From contig PBKA01000008.1 of NCBI GenBank assembly GCA_002721305.1, positions 1 to 64,000 on the forward strand: 64,000 bases of DNA, written 5' to 3'. This document shows positions 53,459-64,000 of this stretch, one piece after another. A program made the position numbers and the translations under genes. Below the pieces are notes generated by a model that searched no databases, was not told where the DNA came from, and saw only the letters and a program-made list of their open reading frames with translations. Within the stretch, counting starts at the first letter, position 1; each line of letters starts with the position of its first letter. Source of the DNA: Acidimicrobiaceae bacterium. GTDB taxonomy: Bacteria; Actinomycetota; Acidimicrobiia; Acidimicrobiales; Poriferisodalaceae.

Positions 53459-54493
53459 CTACTTCCGTTTCTTCCGGGTTCGTCCGTCACCGGAGGTTCG
53501 TTTGGATTGGATTGGTTGCTGGTCGTTGTCGTTCTCGGTCTTTTGTCCTTTTTTGGGTGGATTTTTTTTGGGTGGGTTTTTTTTGGGGCGCTCAGAGCCA
53601 CCTGACTTTCTTTGTTTGCTCCGAGCTTCGCGTGCTTGGCGTCGTTCTTCCTGGGCCGCGATGGCCTTCTGTGAGCGTTGATTGGGAACTTCTTTTGTTG
53701 GTGGTTCTTCCGCAATCGTGTCCGCTTCGATCGTCTCTGCTTCGCTCGCTGCGTTGATTGTCGCAATGGGCTTCATTGTCCTGTGGATGAAGGATTGTTG
53801 TCCGATGCGATAAAGACTCGACGCTACGAAATAGACCCCCAGAGCAGCCTGCACCAGGAATGCGAAAATAGGCAGCATGTACGGCATGATCTTCATCAGC
53901 ATTTCCATCTGAGGATTTTGGACAGCAGCGTCTCCTCGATGGGCTTTCATCTGTGCTTGTTGAAGGAACGACAACACAAAGGTGATACCCACTAACGCTA
54001 GGTAGGGGAGTCCGTCAACAAAATTGGCTTGGATTACATCTTTGGCTGATTCGGAGAGATCAATGCCGAATGAGACCATCTCACCGCCGTCAGCGACGAG
54101 GTCTTGGTACAACGACGATTCTTTTTTGAGATAAGACGGGTCAGGAATGCCGTCGCCCCCCATCTTCGTCATGCCATTGATGACCCGGTAAAGAACTATA
54201 AATACGGGTAACTGGACCAGAGTTGGGAGACAACCAGCAAGCGGATTGGCCCCGTGTTTTTGATACAAGGCCATCGTTTCTTCATTGATTTTCTGTCTGT
54301 CGCCCTTGTGTTTCGTCTGAATGCGTTTCAGCTCGGGTTGGAGCTGCTGGATACGCATCATTGACCGGGTTCCTTTAAGGGTCAAAGGTGTTAACACAAG
54401 CATGATGAGGAAGGTCAACAGGACGATGGCAATCGCGTAGCTTGCTGAAAAATCGTAAAACCAAGCGAGGACGCGGGCGATTAAGTCAAACAT
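53459..54493 (-). CDS. yidC: Membrane protein insertase YidC
   Basis: 344 residues. The insertase core has about five membrane helices and the family segments LTFLIMLVLTPLTLKGTRSMMRIQQLQPELKRIQ, YQKHGANPLAGCLPTLVQLPVFIVLYRVI and MPYMLPIFAFLVQAALGVYFVASSLYRIGQQ. From about residue 245 a long cytoplasmic tail follows, first acidic and then very basic with a KKNPPKKNPPKK repeat, likely to contact ribosomes. It starts one base into the yidD stop. Confidence 0.95.
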   Translation of the reverse strand: MFDLIARVLAWFYDFSASYAIAIVLLTFLIMLVLTPLTLKGTRSMMRIQQLQPELKRIQTKHKGDRQKINEETMALYQKHGANPLAGCLPTLVQLPVFIVLYRVINGMTKMGGDGIPDPSYLKKESSLYQDLVADGGEMVSFGIDLSESAKDVIQANFVDGLPYLALVGITFVLSFLQQAQMKAHRGDAAVQNPQMEMLMKIMPYMLPIFAFLVQAALGVYFVASSLYRIGQQSFIHRTMKPIATINAASEAETIEADTIAEEPPTKEVPNQRSQKAIAAQEERRQAREARSKQRKSGGSERPKKNPPKKNPPKKGQKTENDNDQQPIQSKRTSGDGRTRKKRK

Positions 54494-54732
54494 CAGGCTT
54501 TGATTTTCTGAGTTGGTGATGGCACTGGGTCATACCCCCAACCTCCCAATGGATGACACCGAGAAATACGTCGCAGAGACAGAGCCGCTCCACGCAATGC
54601 TCCATGCTGATCAATGGCTTCTATGGCGTACCCCGAGCAGGTGGGGAGGTAGCGACAGGTGGGGAGGCGGCGACTGGTGAGGGCCTGATAAAAGCGAATC
54701 AGTTTGGTGAAGCTCACAGAAAGAACGCTCAT
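54493..54732 (-). CDS. yidD: Membrane protein insertion efficiency factor YidD
   Basis: 79 residues with the family core [33 protein letters not shown] and [13 protein letters not shown]. It lies between rnpA and yidC with short overlaps on both sides, its standard position. Confidence 0.94.
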   Translation of the reverse strand: MSVLSVSFTKLIRFYQALTSRRLPTCRYLPTCSGYAIEAIDQHGALRGAALSLRRISRCHPLGGWGYDPVPSPTQKIKA

Positions 54733-55055
54733 CCTGGCTGGTCCAATTTAGAAATAAGAGCCGTCATGTCTGCCTCGAGTTCCATGAAAGACGGGCGACG
54801 CGTCGAACTCGTAGCCCCAATCAGATACCGGCCCCTAGGCAAGTTGGCCGCGTGCCGGTGAAGGATCGCCTGGGTTTGCCGGCGGATGCGGTTACGTCGT
54901 ACCGCGTTTCCATACCGGCGGCCGATCGCGTACGCGACGCGGGGGAATTCAAGAGTGGCGTCGGGAGAAAACATCATCCAAAAGTGTTGCCCAGAAAACC
55001 GATTGGCCTGTTGCAGCTCGGCGAAATCGGTCCTTTGATTACAACTTTCAATCAA
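54729..55055 (-). CDS. rnpA: Ribonuclease P protein component
   Basis: 108-residue protein subunit of RNase P. The RNR-type signature [29 protein letters not shown] is complete. It starts at a TTG whose first bases overlap the rpmH stop (TTGA), and it overlaps yidD by 4 bases. The N-terminus is short, and the usual LRxxxDF is represented by QRTDFAELQ. Confidence 0.92.
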   Translation of the reverse strand: MIESCNQRTDFAELQQANRFSGQHFWMMFSPDATLEFPRVAYAIGRRYGNAVRRNRIRRQTQAILHRHAANLPRGRYLIGATSSTRRPSFMELEADMTALISKLDQPG

Positions 55056-55186
55056 GCGCTCAGCCGATGTCGGCCTTTAGCTCGACGCGCTTGGATGATG
55101 GATCGTCCAGCCTTGTTGGACATTCGATGACGAAACCCGTGTCGACGGGCCCGTCGACGGGTGTTGGGTTGGAAGGTACGTTTCAT
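55052..55186 (-). CDS. rpmH: Ribosomal protein L34
   Basis: 44-residue protein, [20 protein letters not shown] at the start and [11 protein letters not shown] at the end, the L34 pattern. GGAGG lies 8 bases upstream of the ATG. Its stop overlaps the rnpA TTG start. It heads the rpmH-rnpA-yidD-yidC-jag-rsmG-parAB run leading away from dnaA. Confidence 0.95.
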   Translation of the reverse strand: MKRTFQPNTRRRARRHGFRHRMSNKAGRSIIQARRAKGRHRLSA

Positions 55187-55630
55187 TTTCTCGGCCTCCG
55201 ATTAGGGGCGGAAGGGTCCCACGAAATATCCAGAAGGGGAGGGAGCCAGGTCTGTGATCTGCAAAGCAACCACTGTTGCACCTGGAGTCCGCGATTGCCT
55301 CAAAGAAACTTCACAATTTAGGACGGTTGAATAAGAGTTTTTAAATCTCGCCAGGTGAGTCATATGACTGCACCAGAACGAACTCAGCCTAGAGGGGAAT
55401 GCAATGAAACAGAAACATCACTCTTGAAAGTCCCTATTTTTCGCCGTTTTCCGCGGTTCTCGCGCGCAACGTGCTAAATGCTGCGCAATAGTTACAGATT
55501 TGCCACTTATAGTAGTATTTTTTCTCTTCACCACCACGGAGTGCTAGGTTCCACAACTCGCGATTAAGTGGATCTTGGGGTTTTACACAACAGCCACAGG
55601 TTTTCCACACGGTGGGACTTGTGAGGCCTT
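55187..55630. promoter_or_regulatory. rpmH-dnaA intergenic region with two DnaA-box-like sites
   Basis: A 444-base stretch between the divergent rpmH and dnaA genes holds no coding sequence that could be recognised. Near dnaA it has TTTTACACA at 55581-55589 and TTTTCCACA at 55601-55609, both close to the DnaA consensus TTATCCACA and within 50 bases of the dnaA start. They suggest DnaA autoregulation. The middle is AT-rich in short runs. No clear promoter boxes are claimed. Confidence 0.55.
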
Positions 55631-57094
55631 GTGAGTGAAGAAACGTTGAATAACCAAGAAAATCCCAGCGCAGAGCAGTCTATCGGCCTGAATGCCGACT
55701 CTGTATGGACTACGTGTCGCGGCCTTCTCAGAAGCCAGGTGTCGGAGGCGGTTTGGCTCACCTCGTTCCGAGATCTTCATATGGTGGCAATGTCGACTGA
55801 ACGGGTTGTCTTGGTCGCTCCGAGCAGTGTGATTCGCGACCGTGTGCTTAATCGATATTTGCCCATGGTGGAAGCAGCTCTAGCGGACGCAGGATGCGAC
55901 ACCAAGGCGATCGAAATCGAAGTCCAACCCGAGCTCGAACAGCCACCATTGGTCGTCGAAGAGTCACATATCGAACCGACGTCACCAGCCGCTCCCGACC
56001 TCCAAGACCGCTTAGGGTTCCCGAACAACAGCACCCACACACAGAGCAACGCACACACCGACTCCTACACCGACACCATTCATCCTCTGTACACGTTCGA
56101 ATCGTTCGTCACGGGCACCAGTAACCGGTTCGCCCATGCAGCCGCTTTGGCTGTGGCGGAAACGCCAGGCCGAAGCTACAACCCTCTCTTCATTCACGGT
56201 GGGGCTGGACTCGGAAAAACACACCTTCTGCAAGCAATCGTCCACTACATCCGAAGCACCTATCCCAACTACACAGCCCGGTACGTCTCAACGGAAACTT
56301 TCCTCAACGAGTTCGTTGAAGCCATTCGGACGTCAACCACCAACACCTTCAAACGTAGGTATCGAGACATCGACGTCCTGTTGATTGATGACATCCAGTT
56401 CATGGAAGGGAAAGAGGGCCTGCAAGAAGAGTTCTTCCATACGTTCAATTCACTTCATGGTGCCGGCCGCCAGGTCATCCTGTCCTCTGACCGCCCTCCA
56501 AGAAATATTGCGACTCTAGAAGATCGGCTGAGGAGCAGGTTCGAGTGGGGACTGATCACCGACATCCAACCACCAGACCTCGAAACCAGATTGGCCATTC
56601 TTCGGAAAAAAACAGAAGTCGCGAGAAGTGAGGTGCCGGACGAAGCTCTTGAGTTCATAGCCGAATTGATCACCAACAACATTCGGGAACTCGAAGGGGC
56701 GTTAATCCGCGTGAGCGCTTACGCGTCGCTGACCGACGAACCCATCTCAGTTGACCTCGCGGAACGGGTCCTCGGTGACATTGTGCACAACAACGAGTCG
56801 AGGCCGATCACCCCGGGTGTAATTCTGGACGCCACCTCTTCGATGTTTGGGTACGAAGTTGATGAGTTGAAAGGCAAGCGGCGCCACCGAAGCCTGGTCC
56901 AAGCACGACAAATCAGCATGTATGTGGTTCGTGAATTAACCGACCTTAGCTATCCGGCGATTGCTCGCGAATTTGGAGGCCGGGACCACACAACGGTGAT
57001 GCATGCGGTCGAAAAAGTCGGGAACCAGATGGCAGAAAGGCGTCAAGTTTACGATCAAGTCAGCGCTCTGATTTCGGACATTAAGTCCAACTAG
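55631..57094 (+). CDS. dnaA: Chromosomal replication initiator DnaA
   Basis: 487-residue initiator, starting at GTG. Domain I is residues 1-90; the linker is rich in Thr, Ser, His and Asn. The AAA+ domain has Walker A LFIHGGAGLGKTHLLQAI, Walker B DVLLIDDIQFMEG and the sensor region RDRP-like SSDRPPRNIATLEDRLRSRFEWGL. Domain IV contains the DNA-binding signature AREFGGRDHTTVMHAVEKV. Confidence 0.97.
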   Translation: MSEETLNNQENPSAEQSIGLNADSVWTTCRGLLRSQVSEAVWLTSFRDLHMVAMSTERVVLVAPSSVIRDRVLNRYLPMVEAALADAGCDTKAIEIEVQPELEQPPLVVEESHIEPTSPAAPDLQDRLGFPNNSTHTQSNAHTDSYTDTIHPLYTFESFVTGTSNRFAHAAALAVAETPGRSYNPLFIHGGAGLGKTHLLQAIVHYIRSTYPNYTARYVSTETFLNEFVEAIRTSTTNTFKRRYRDIDVLLIDDIQFMEGKEGLQEEFFHTFNSLHGAGRQVILSSDRPPRNIATLEDRLRSRFEWGLITDIQPPDLETRLAILRKKTEVARSEVPDEALEFIAELITNNIRELEGALIRVSAYASLTDEPISVDLAERVLGDIVHNNESRPITPGVILDATSSMFGYEVDELKGKRRHRSLVQARQISMYVVRELTDLSYPAIAREFGGRDHTTVMHAVEKVGNQMAERRQVYDQVSALISDIKSN

Positions 57095-57323
57095 ACAGTG
57101 GTAAAGGTTCTGGATCAGGTTGTGGGGACGAAGTGGACAAACTCTGGTTATCCACACAAATCGGGGATCTCATTTCAACGCGTGGGTCTTCTGTGGGCAA
57201 CGGTGGACAGTAGTGTCGATAACGAAACCAATGCTGACTAGGGATTATGGGCACTTGTCCACAATCCACAGGACCTATTGCCATTATTGAATTTTAAGAA
57301 ACCATTAGAAGGAAGAAGACAAA
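57095..57323. other. Probable origin of replication (oriC) between dnaA and dnaN
   Basis: The 229-base spacer carries a cluster of DnaA boxes. A perfect TTATCCACA lies at 57148-57156 and TTGTCCACA at 57255-57263. Reverse-strand near matches are at 57132-57140 (AGTGGACAA), 57192-57200 (TGTGGGCAA), 57214-57222 (TGTCGATAA) and 57121-57129 (TGTGGGGAC). An AT-rich stretch, CCATTATTGAATTTTAAGAA, from 57281 is a candidate unwinding element. In actinobacteria oriC usually lies in this spacer. Confidence 0.85.
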
Positions 57324-58430
57324 GTGAAATTTCGATGTGAACGCGATGCGCTTGTCGAGCAACTGGGTACAGCAAGCCGAGCTGTGAGTAGTCGCGGCGG
57401 GGCTTTGCCAGTTTTAACTGGAATCCACCTCAAGGCCCAAAAAGACACACTGACAATGACCGGAAGTGACTTAGAAATCACAGTGCGCGCTTCTGTTTCT
57501 GTGGATGTGAAAAAAGCAGGAGAGGCCGTCTTGCCTTCTCGAATTGCCGTCGACATCATTCGGTCCCTTGACTCTGGTGCTGTCGAAGTTGAGGTATCAG
57601 GGGAGGAGGCCAAGATTTCCGGAGGCCGGTCACAATTTGCGGTCCGAACCCTTCCAGTCGACGACTTTCCGGTACTCACTGACCCGTCGGGCGATGAAGT
57701 GACAGTGACCACAGCCGAGCTCGCGGCGGGGCTAAAACAGGTGGTTCGCGCCGCAAGTGGTGACGACGCGCGACCAATTTTGACTGGGGTCTTAATGTCG
57801 GCTGAAGACGGAGGGCTTCGTCTTGTCGCCACAGACTCATATCGACTTGCGGTGAGAGATTTACCTGAGGCGACAGTGTTGAGTGAAGGACAAAAAGTGC
57901 TCGTTCCATCGAGAGCCCTGGACGAACTCAGTCGTGTGTTGGGCGACTCCGAGGAAGTCACAGTGCGGCTGGGAGAGCGCGAGGTCAGTTTTGATGTGTC
58001 CATTGACGACGGCTCGGTCCAGGTCACGACCAGGCTTATCGAAGGCGAGTTCCCCAATTACAGGCAATTGATTCCGAGCAGCTACCCAAATCAGTTGACC
58101 ATCGGGCGCGAACCCTTACTAGAGGCGGTCAGACGCGTGAAGTTGATGGCTCGAGACACAACACCACTAAGAATCACACAGAAGTCAGATTCCGTAGAGT
58201 TGATGGCCGTCACTCAAGATGTGGGGCAAGCACACGAAGAGGTTGATGCTCAATACAGTGGCGATGAGCTCACCGTTGCTTTCAACCCTGACTACCTGAT
58301 TCAAGGCTTAGAAGCAGCGCCTGGCGACGAGGTCATTCTTGAGACGTTAGATGCCTTGAAACCGGCGGTCCTTCGGTCAAGTGAAGGTGGAGATTTTTTG
58401 TATCTACTGATGCCCGTCCGAGTGTCTTAA
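57324..58430 (+). CDS. dnaN: DNA polymerase III beta sliding clamp
   Basis: 368-residue clamp from a GTG start behind AGAAGGAAG. Features include the N-terminal MKFRCERDALVEQLGTASRAVSSRG, the segment TGVLMSAEDGGLRLVATDSYRLAVRDL, and the C-terminal YLLMPVRVS that ends all clamps. It directly follows the origin region. Confidence 0.96.
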   Translation: MKFRCERDALVEQLGTASRAVSSRGGALPVLTGIHLKAQKDTLTMTGSDLEITVRASVSVDVKKAGEAVLPSRIAVDIIRSLDSGAVEVEVSGEEAKISGGRSQFAVRTLPVDDFPVLTDPSGDEVTVTTAELAAGLKQVVRAASGDDARPILTGVLMSAEDGGLRLVATDSYRLAVRDLPEATVLSEGQKVLVPSRALDELSRVLGDSEEVTVRLGEREVSFDVSIDDGSVQVTTRLIEGEFPNYRQLIPSSYPNQLTIGREPLLEAVRRVKLMARDTTPLRITQKSDSVELMAVTQDVGQAHEEVDAQYSGDELTVAFNPDYLIQGLEAAPGDEVILETLDALKPAVLRSSEGGDFLYLLMPVRVS

Positions 58431-58446
58431 CCCAGTTGTTGAGCCG

Positions 58447-59526
58447 TTGATCATCAAGCGCCTGTGGCTCACTGACTTTCGCAACCATCGTGAAACTGAG
58501 GTTGAGTTGGACCAAAACACCACCTTGGTGGTTGGGTTAAACGGTCATGGGAAAACCAACCTCATTGAAGGGCTATACCTCCTCAGTGGGGCGCGGTCTT
58601 TTCGCGGTGCCAAGGTCGATGCTCTCATCAGTTCGGGTAAATCATCCGCCTACATACGAGCGGAAGTTGAACAACAGGGGCGGTTGTCGTTGGTTGAAAT
58701 TGAACTCACAACACAAGGACGATCTAAGGCTCAAATCAACAAGCAAAAAGTTAAACGATTCCGAGATCTTGGGGACACGGTCCGCGTGGTGGTTTTCAGT
58801 CCGGACGACCTAGAGCTAATTAAAGGGGCGCCCACGATTCGGCGAGCGCTCCTTGATGACACAATCTCCATCGCGAACCCCGAGTTTCGCGCTGTGCGCA
58901 CAAACTTCGACCACATCTTGCGCCAAAGAAACAATCTCTTGAAACAAGCAAAGGGGCGGATGACATCGTCTCTCGAGACGAACTTAAACATCTGGAATGA
59001 ACAACTTGTCGAAGCAGCACAACTTATAGGTGACAGCCGAGAAGCCTTCATCGCTAGATTCGAGCCCTTGGTGTCCGACTATTACCAGCACGTTGCAGGC
59101 CGTGAAGATGTGATTTCCTTGCAGCTCGATGCTGACTGGCGAGCAGAGGGTCTCTCCGAGGCGTTACTAAGGGCACAGAATGATGAGCTGCGAAGAGGAA
59201 TGACACTGGTGGGCCCTCATCGTGACGACTTGACAATTGTTTTGAGAGCACTTCACTCTCGCTCCCATGCGTCGCAAGGTGAACAGCGGAGTTTGGCGTT
59301 GGCTTTGCGACTTGCCACATATTGTTACATCCAAGAGGTTTCCGGGGATCAACCCCTAATTCTTTTGGACGACGTGTTCTCTGAACTTGATGAGAGCCGC
59401 GCTCGACTGCTCGTCGAATGTCTCCCGGAAGCACAAATCATTCTGACGTCGGCCACAGGAACGGTGCCAGCTGGAGTTAATCCTTCTCAAACTCTCAACA
59501 TCGTTGAAGGTCAAATTCATGAGTAG
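58447..59526 (+). CDS. recF: DNA repair and recombination protein RecF
   Basis: 359-residue SMC-like ATPase starting at TTG 58447. Walker A is GLNGHGKTNLIEGLYLLSGARSFRG, the ABC signature is ASQGEQRSLALALRLA, and Walker B is PLILLDDVFSELDESR. It helps load RecA at gaps. Sixteen bases separate it from dnaN. Confidence 0.95.
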   Translation: MIIKRLWLTDFRNHRETEVELDQNTTLVVGLNGHGKTNLIEGLYLLSGARSFRGAKVDALISSGKSSAYIRAEVEQQGRLSLVEIELTTQGRSKAQINKQKVKRFRDLGDTVRVVVFSPDDLELIKGAPTIRRALLDDTISIANPEFRAVRTNFDHILRQRNNLLKQAKGRMTSSLETNLNIWNEQLVEAAQLIGDSREAFIARFEPLVSDYYQHVAGREDVISLQLDADWRAEGLSEALLRAQNDELRRGMTLVGPHRDDLTIVLRALHSRSHASQGEQRSLALALRLATYCYIQEVSGDQPLILLDDVFSELDESRARLLVECLPEAQIILTSATGTVPAGVNPSQTLNIVEGQIHE

Positions 59527-59836
59527 CGACGAGACAACAGGGCGTTGGCACGGTCCCCGTTCTATCCGTGAAGTTTTGAAACATCTCGTGAGCGATTTTG
59601 GTGATGGGGGGGCGATGTACCTGCTCCACCAGCATTGGGAGGAGGCAGTTGGTGTAGTGATCGCTGAACACTGCAAGCCCCGACGGATAGTTGGAGGGAA
59701 CATCCTCGTTGATGTTGACCATCCTGGATGGGCCACTGAAATACAGTATTTGGAGAGGGAGTTACTCGACAAATTGACCCAAATTGACAGGAAGCTGCGG
59801 TTTGACGGGCTCACAGTTCACGTCAAAGGGTCTTAA
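59519..59836 (+). CDS. DUF721/DciA-like protein
   Basis: 105 residues from the ATG at 59519, which overlaps the recF stop. It has the DUF721 core HWEEAVGVVIAEHCKPRRIVGGNILVDVDHPGWATEIQYLE. DciA proteins load the replicative helicase DnaB in bacteria lacking DnaC or DnaI, and this window has dnaB but no such loader. The position between recF and gyrB is the conserved actinobacterial one. Confidence 0.85.
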   Translation: MSSDETTGRWHGPRSIREVLKHLVSDFGDGGAMYLLHQHWEEAVGVVIAEHCKPRRIVGGNILVDVDHPGWATEIQYLERELLDKLTQIDRKLRFDGLTVHVKGS

Positions 59837-59848
59837 GACAGATAAATT

Positions 59849-59868
59849 CCTTCAGAAGCCTTCAGAAG
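59849..59868 (+). repeat. Tandem 10-bp duplication upstream of gyrB
   Basis: CCTTCAGAAG occurs twice head to tail in the 106-base spacer between the DciA-like gene and gyrB. It may be a chance slippage duplication or part of the gyrB control region. Confidence 0.7.
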
Positions 59869-59876
59869 CTGTATAA

Positions 59877-61868
<1,992 letters not shown>

Positions 61869-61873
61869 CAGAG

Positions 61874-64000
61874 ATGACTGATTTAACGCCACCTGATGAC
61901 GAGTTGCACCTTTCTGTGCAACCAATAGAGATACAACAGGAGATGGAACAGTCGTTCCTTGATTACGCGATGTCGGTTATTACCGCTCGTGCACTCCCTG
62001 ATGCTCGCGATGGTTTGAAGCCGGTTCACCGACGAATCCTCTGGTCGATGTTTTCCACTGGAATTCGTCCGGATCGGCCTCACAGAAAGTGCGCGACTGT
62101 CGTTGGTGACGTCATTGGCAACTATCACCCGCACGGTGACAACGCGATCTATGAGGCCATGGTCAGAATGGGTCAGCCGTTTAGCTTGGCGAACACTTTG
62201 ATAGATCCCCATGGCAATTTTGGGTCACCGAGCGACCCCCCCGCTGCGTACCGATACACAGAATGCCGGTTGACGGATTTGGCGATGCGAATGGTGGAAA
62301 GCATCGATGAGGAGACAGTTGACCTCATTCCAACTTTTGACGGTTCAGGCGAAGAACCAGTGGTAATGCCAGCCCGTTTCCCGAACTTGCTTGTTAACGG
62401 AAGCCAAGGGATAGCGGTGGGAATGGCAACAAATATTCCGACCCATAACTTGACCGAAATTATCGATGCGACACTCCATCTCATAGACAATCCCGACGCG
62501 ACAGTCGCTGATCTCATGGATTTTGTCCAAGGTCCCGATTTCCCTACAGGGGGTCTGATCATGGGACGAGCAGGGCTCACTAGCGCATTCACCACGGGGC
62601 GGGGTTCGATTCGAATCAGAGCTCGCGCGGAAATAGTTGAGGACGGGCGCAACACACAGATTGTCGTCACCGAGATCCCGTATCAGCAGTCAGTTGAGAA
62701 CATCGAACAGAAAATTGCTGACGCAGTTGACCGAAAGATCATTGACGGCATTCGAGAGCTCCGTAACGAGTCAGCCAAAGGCAAGACCAGATTTGTCATA
62801 GAGCTCAAACGCGACGCTCCAGCGAGCGTCGTTTTGAACAACCTGTACAAGCACACCCCCTTGCAGACGAGCTTCGCGGCAAACATGGTTGCTTTGATTG
62901 ATGGCGTACCGCGGACGATCAACTTGAGTGACGCCCTCAACGCCTACGTGGAGCATCAAATCGAAGTTGTCACTCGACGTTCCGAACACCGCCTTAACCA
63001 GGCCGGGGATCGAGCGCACATCGTGGAAGGGCTCTTGAGGGCACTTGACCTGATTGATGAAATCATTACGTTGATTCGCGCTAGCGAAGACAGGGTGTCT
63101 GCGCTTGCGGAACTTCAACTTGATCCGTTTACGTTCAGCGAACGACAAGCAAACCACATCCTCGATATGCAACTGGGACGCCTTACTCGGCTGGGGAGAA
63201 CCCGACTTGAGGAAGAACTGGTGGAATTACAGGATCGGATAAAGGAGCTTGAAGAAATTCTGAGCAATGACGACCAACTGCGCACTGTCATCAAGAACGA
63301 ACTCAGTGAGGTACGGGAGGAACACGACACCCCCCGGAGGTCACAGATTGTGTTCGATGAAGGCGACATGGAGGTCGAGGACCTTATTGATAACGAGCCC
63401 GTCGTCATAACGTTGAGCAAGGGTGGATACATCAAATCAGTGGCGGTCGACACTTTCCGGACTCAAGGGCGCGGAGGAAGAGGAGTGCAGGGAGCTCGTC
63501 TCAAAGACGATGACATCTTGGTTCGTGTGTTGACGACCACTGCCCACTCGTATCTCCTGTTCTTTACCAACCGGGGAAAGGTGTATCGACTAAAGGCGTA
63601 CCAGGTGCCGATGATGGATCGGACCGCCAGAGGAACTGCTGTGGTCAACCTTTTGCAACTCGAACCCGATGAGGTGGTCGAGGCGGTCATTGACACACAG
63701 GAATTCGTTGCCGATGAGTTTCTGTTGTTCGTGACCCGTAAAGGAGTGGTGAAGAAGACCACGTTTACTGAATACGATAAGAATCGGACCAATGGTCTCA
63801 TAGCAATCAACCTCCGCGAAGGAGACGAGCTTGTTCGGGTCATCCAAGTTCGTGAAACTGACGATGTTGTGTTGGTGAGTAGCCGAGGTCAAGCGATTCG
63901 CTTTGCGGGCAACCAAGTGCGTCCCATGGGGCGAAGCGCAGCAGGAGTGAGAGGAATGAAACTTCGCCCGGACGACGTGGTGGTAGCCGCGGCGGCGACT
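61874..64000 (+). CDS. gyrA: DNA gyrase subunit A (partial, runs off window)
   Basis: 709 codons are present without a stop; the C-terminus lies beyond the window. The start ATG is 5 bases after gyrB. The breakage-reunion domain shows DYAMSVITARALPDARDGLKPVHRRILW, the catalytic Tyr in AAYRYTECRL, and the quinolone-determining region NYHPHGDNAIYEAMVRMGQ. The C-terminal beta-pinwheel has begun, with a GyrA box-like QGRGGRGVQG. Residue 90, aligned with the variable Ser/Ala site, is Asn, and residue 94 is Glu. Confidence 0.96.
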   Translation, partial: MTDLTPPDDELHLSVQPIEIQQEMEQSFLDYAMSVITARALPDARDGLKPVHRRILWSMFSTGIRPDRPHRKCATVVGDVIGNYHPHGDNAIYEAMVRMGQPFSLANTLIDPHGNFGSPSDPPAAYRYTECRLTDLAMRMVESIDEETVDLIPTFDGSGEEPVVMPARFPNLLVNGSQGIAVGMATNIPTHNLTEIIDATLHLIDNPDATVADLMDFVQGPDFPTGGLIMGRAGLTSAFTTGRGSIRIRARAEIVEDGRNTQIVVTEIPYQQSVENIEQKIADAVDRKIIDGIRELRNESAKGKTRFVIELKRDAPASVVLNNLYKHTPLQTSFAANMVALIDGVPRTINLSDALNAYVEHQIEVVTRRSEHRLNQAGDRAHIVEGLLRALDLIDEIITLIRASEDRVSALAELQLDPFTFSERQANHILDMQLGRLTRLGRTRLEEELVELQDRIKELEEILSNDDQLRTVIKNELSEVREEHDTPRRSQIVFDEGDMEVEDLIDNEPVVITLSKGGYIKSVAVDTFRTQGRGGRGVQGARLKDDDILVRVLTTTAHSYLLFFTNRGKVYRLKAYQVPMMDRTARGTAVVNLLQLEPDEVVEAVIDTQEFVADEFLLFVTRKGVVKKTTFTEYDKNRTNGLIAINLREGDELVRVIQVRETDDVVLVSSRGQAIRFAGNQVRPMGRSAAGVRGMKLRPDDVVVAAAAT

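Noticed and set aside
53540-53600. The T/G-rich near-repeat in the yidC tail as a mobile or regulatory repeat
   Set aside because: It encodes the KKNPPKKNPPKK protein repeat in frame and is explained by the coding sequence.
53136-53681. A 181-codon plus-strand frame over the Jag_N and yidC tails
   Set aside because: It is the mirror of Lys/Arg-rich low-complexity tails, giving Phe/Leu/Gly-rich nonsense that only imitates a membrane protein.
57305-58057. A 250-codon Ser/Thr-rich frame antisense to dnaN
   Set aside because: It is the complement of the acidic and Val-rich dnaN; the low-complexity Ser/Thr composition is the usual mirror artefact.

Overview
The window is a gene-dense stretch of an actinobacterial chromosome around the replication origin. 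The organism is most likely a member of Acidimicrobiia or a related lineage with moderate GC. This is an inference from a ClpS-DUF2017 pair, a dnaK-grpE-dnaJ-hspR operon, CarD, DUF5318 and DUF6049 proteins, an F420-type luciferase-like oxidoreductase, a mycobacterial-type dCTP deaminase and a CwlM-like protein. The order rpmH-rnpA-yidD-yidC-jag-rsmG-parA-parB and dnaA-dnaN-recF-DUF721-gyrB-gyrA is the classic actinobacterial origin order. No mobile element, CRISPR array or rRNA operon was seen.

Layout. 1-9 kb: heme A synthase, clpS, DUF2017, tRNA-Glu, a two-component system, a secreted beta-propeller lipoprotein, an F420-type oxidoreductase, rpmB-rpmG, a YcaQ-like protein and DUF983. 9-22 kb: tRNA-Asp and tRNA-Phe with a terminator face a long minus-strand operon, purA-D-E-B-C-S-Q-L-F-M, pyrE and malic enzyme. 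22-30 kb: the heat-shock operon (dnaK-grpE-dnaJ-hspR), gpmA, a PII protein and an EtfD-like membrane Fe-S oxidoreductase. 30-40 kb (minus): dcd, dnaB, an inserted amidohydrolase and SMP-30 pair, rplI-rpsR-ssb-rpsF, a degenerate PonA-like protein, DUF5318 and the CCA-adding enzyme; tRNA-Gly lies on plus. 40-50 kb (plus): carD, a GNAT protein, DUF6049, murJ, degV, a membrane pseudokinase, a small membrane protein, trxB, trxA and a CwlM-like pseudo-amidase. 50-55 kb (minus): parB, parA, two parS sites, rsmG, a split jag, yidC, yidD, rnpA, rpmH. 55-64 kb (plus): dnaA, the probable oriC, dnaN, recF, a DciA-like gene, gyrB and the start of gyrA, which is cut by the window edge.

The most interesting theme is cell-wall control by enzyme-like proteins that appear catalytically dead. 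A PBP1-like protein lacks recognisable catalytic residues of both domains. A membrane pseudokinase with an outer domain corresponds to the C-terminal half of mycobacterial MviN but is encoded apart from MurJ. A CwlM-like amidase fold lacks the zinc-ligand His motif, and its coding sequence has no ATG/GTG/TTG start that would retain its whole first domain; ATT at 48868 behind a strong Shine-Dalgarno sequence is the best candidate. Other notable points are a split Jag/KhpB, an S18 with a long acidic tail, paired DnaA boxes before dnaB, and an inverted repeat just before purA. All functions are read from sequence and family knowledge; no database search was run.
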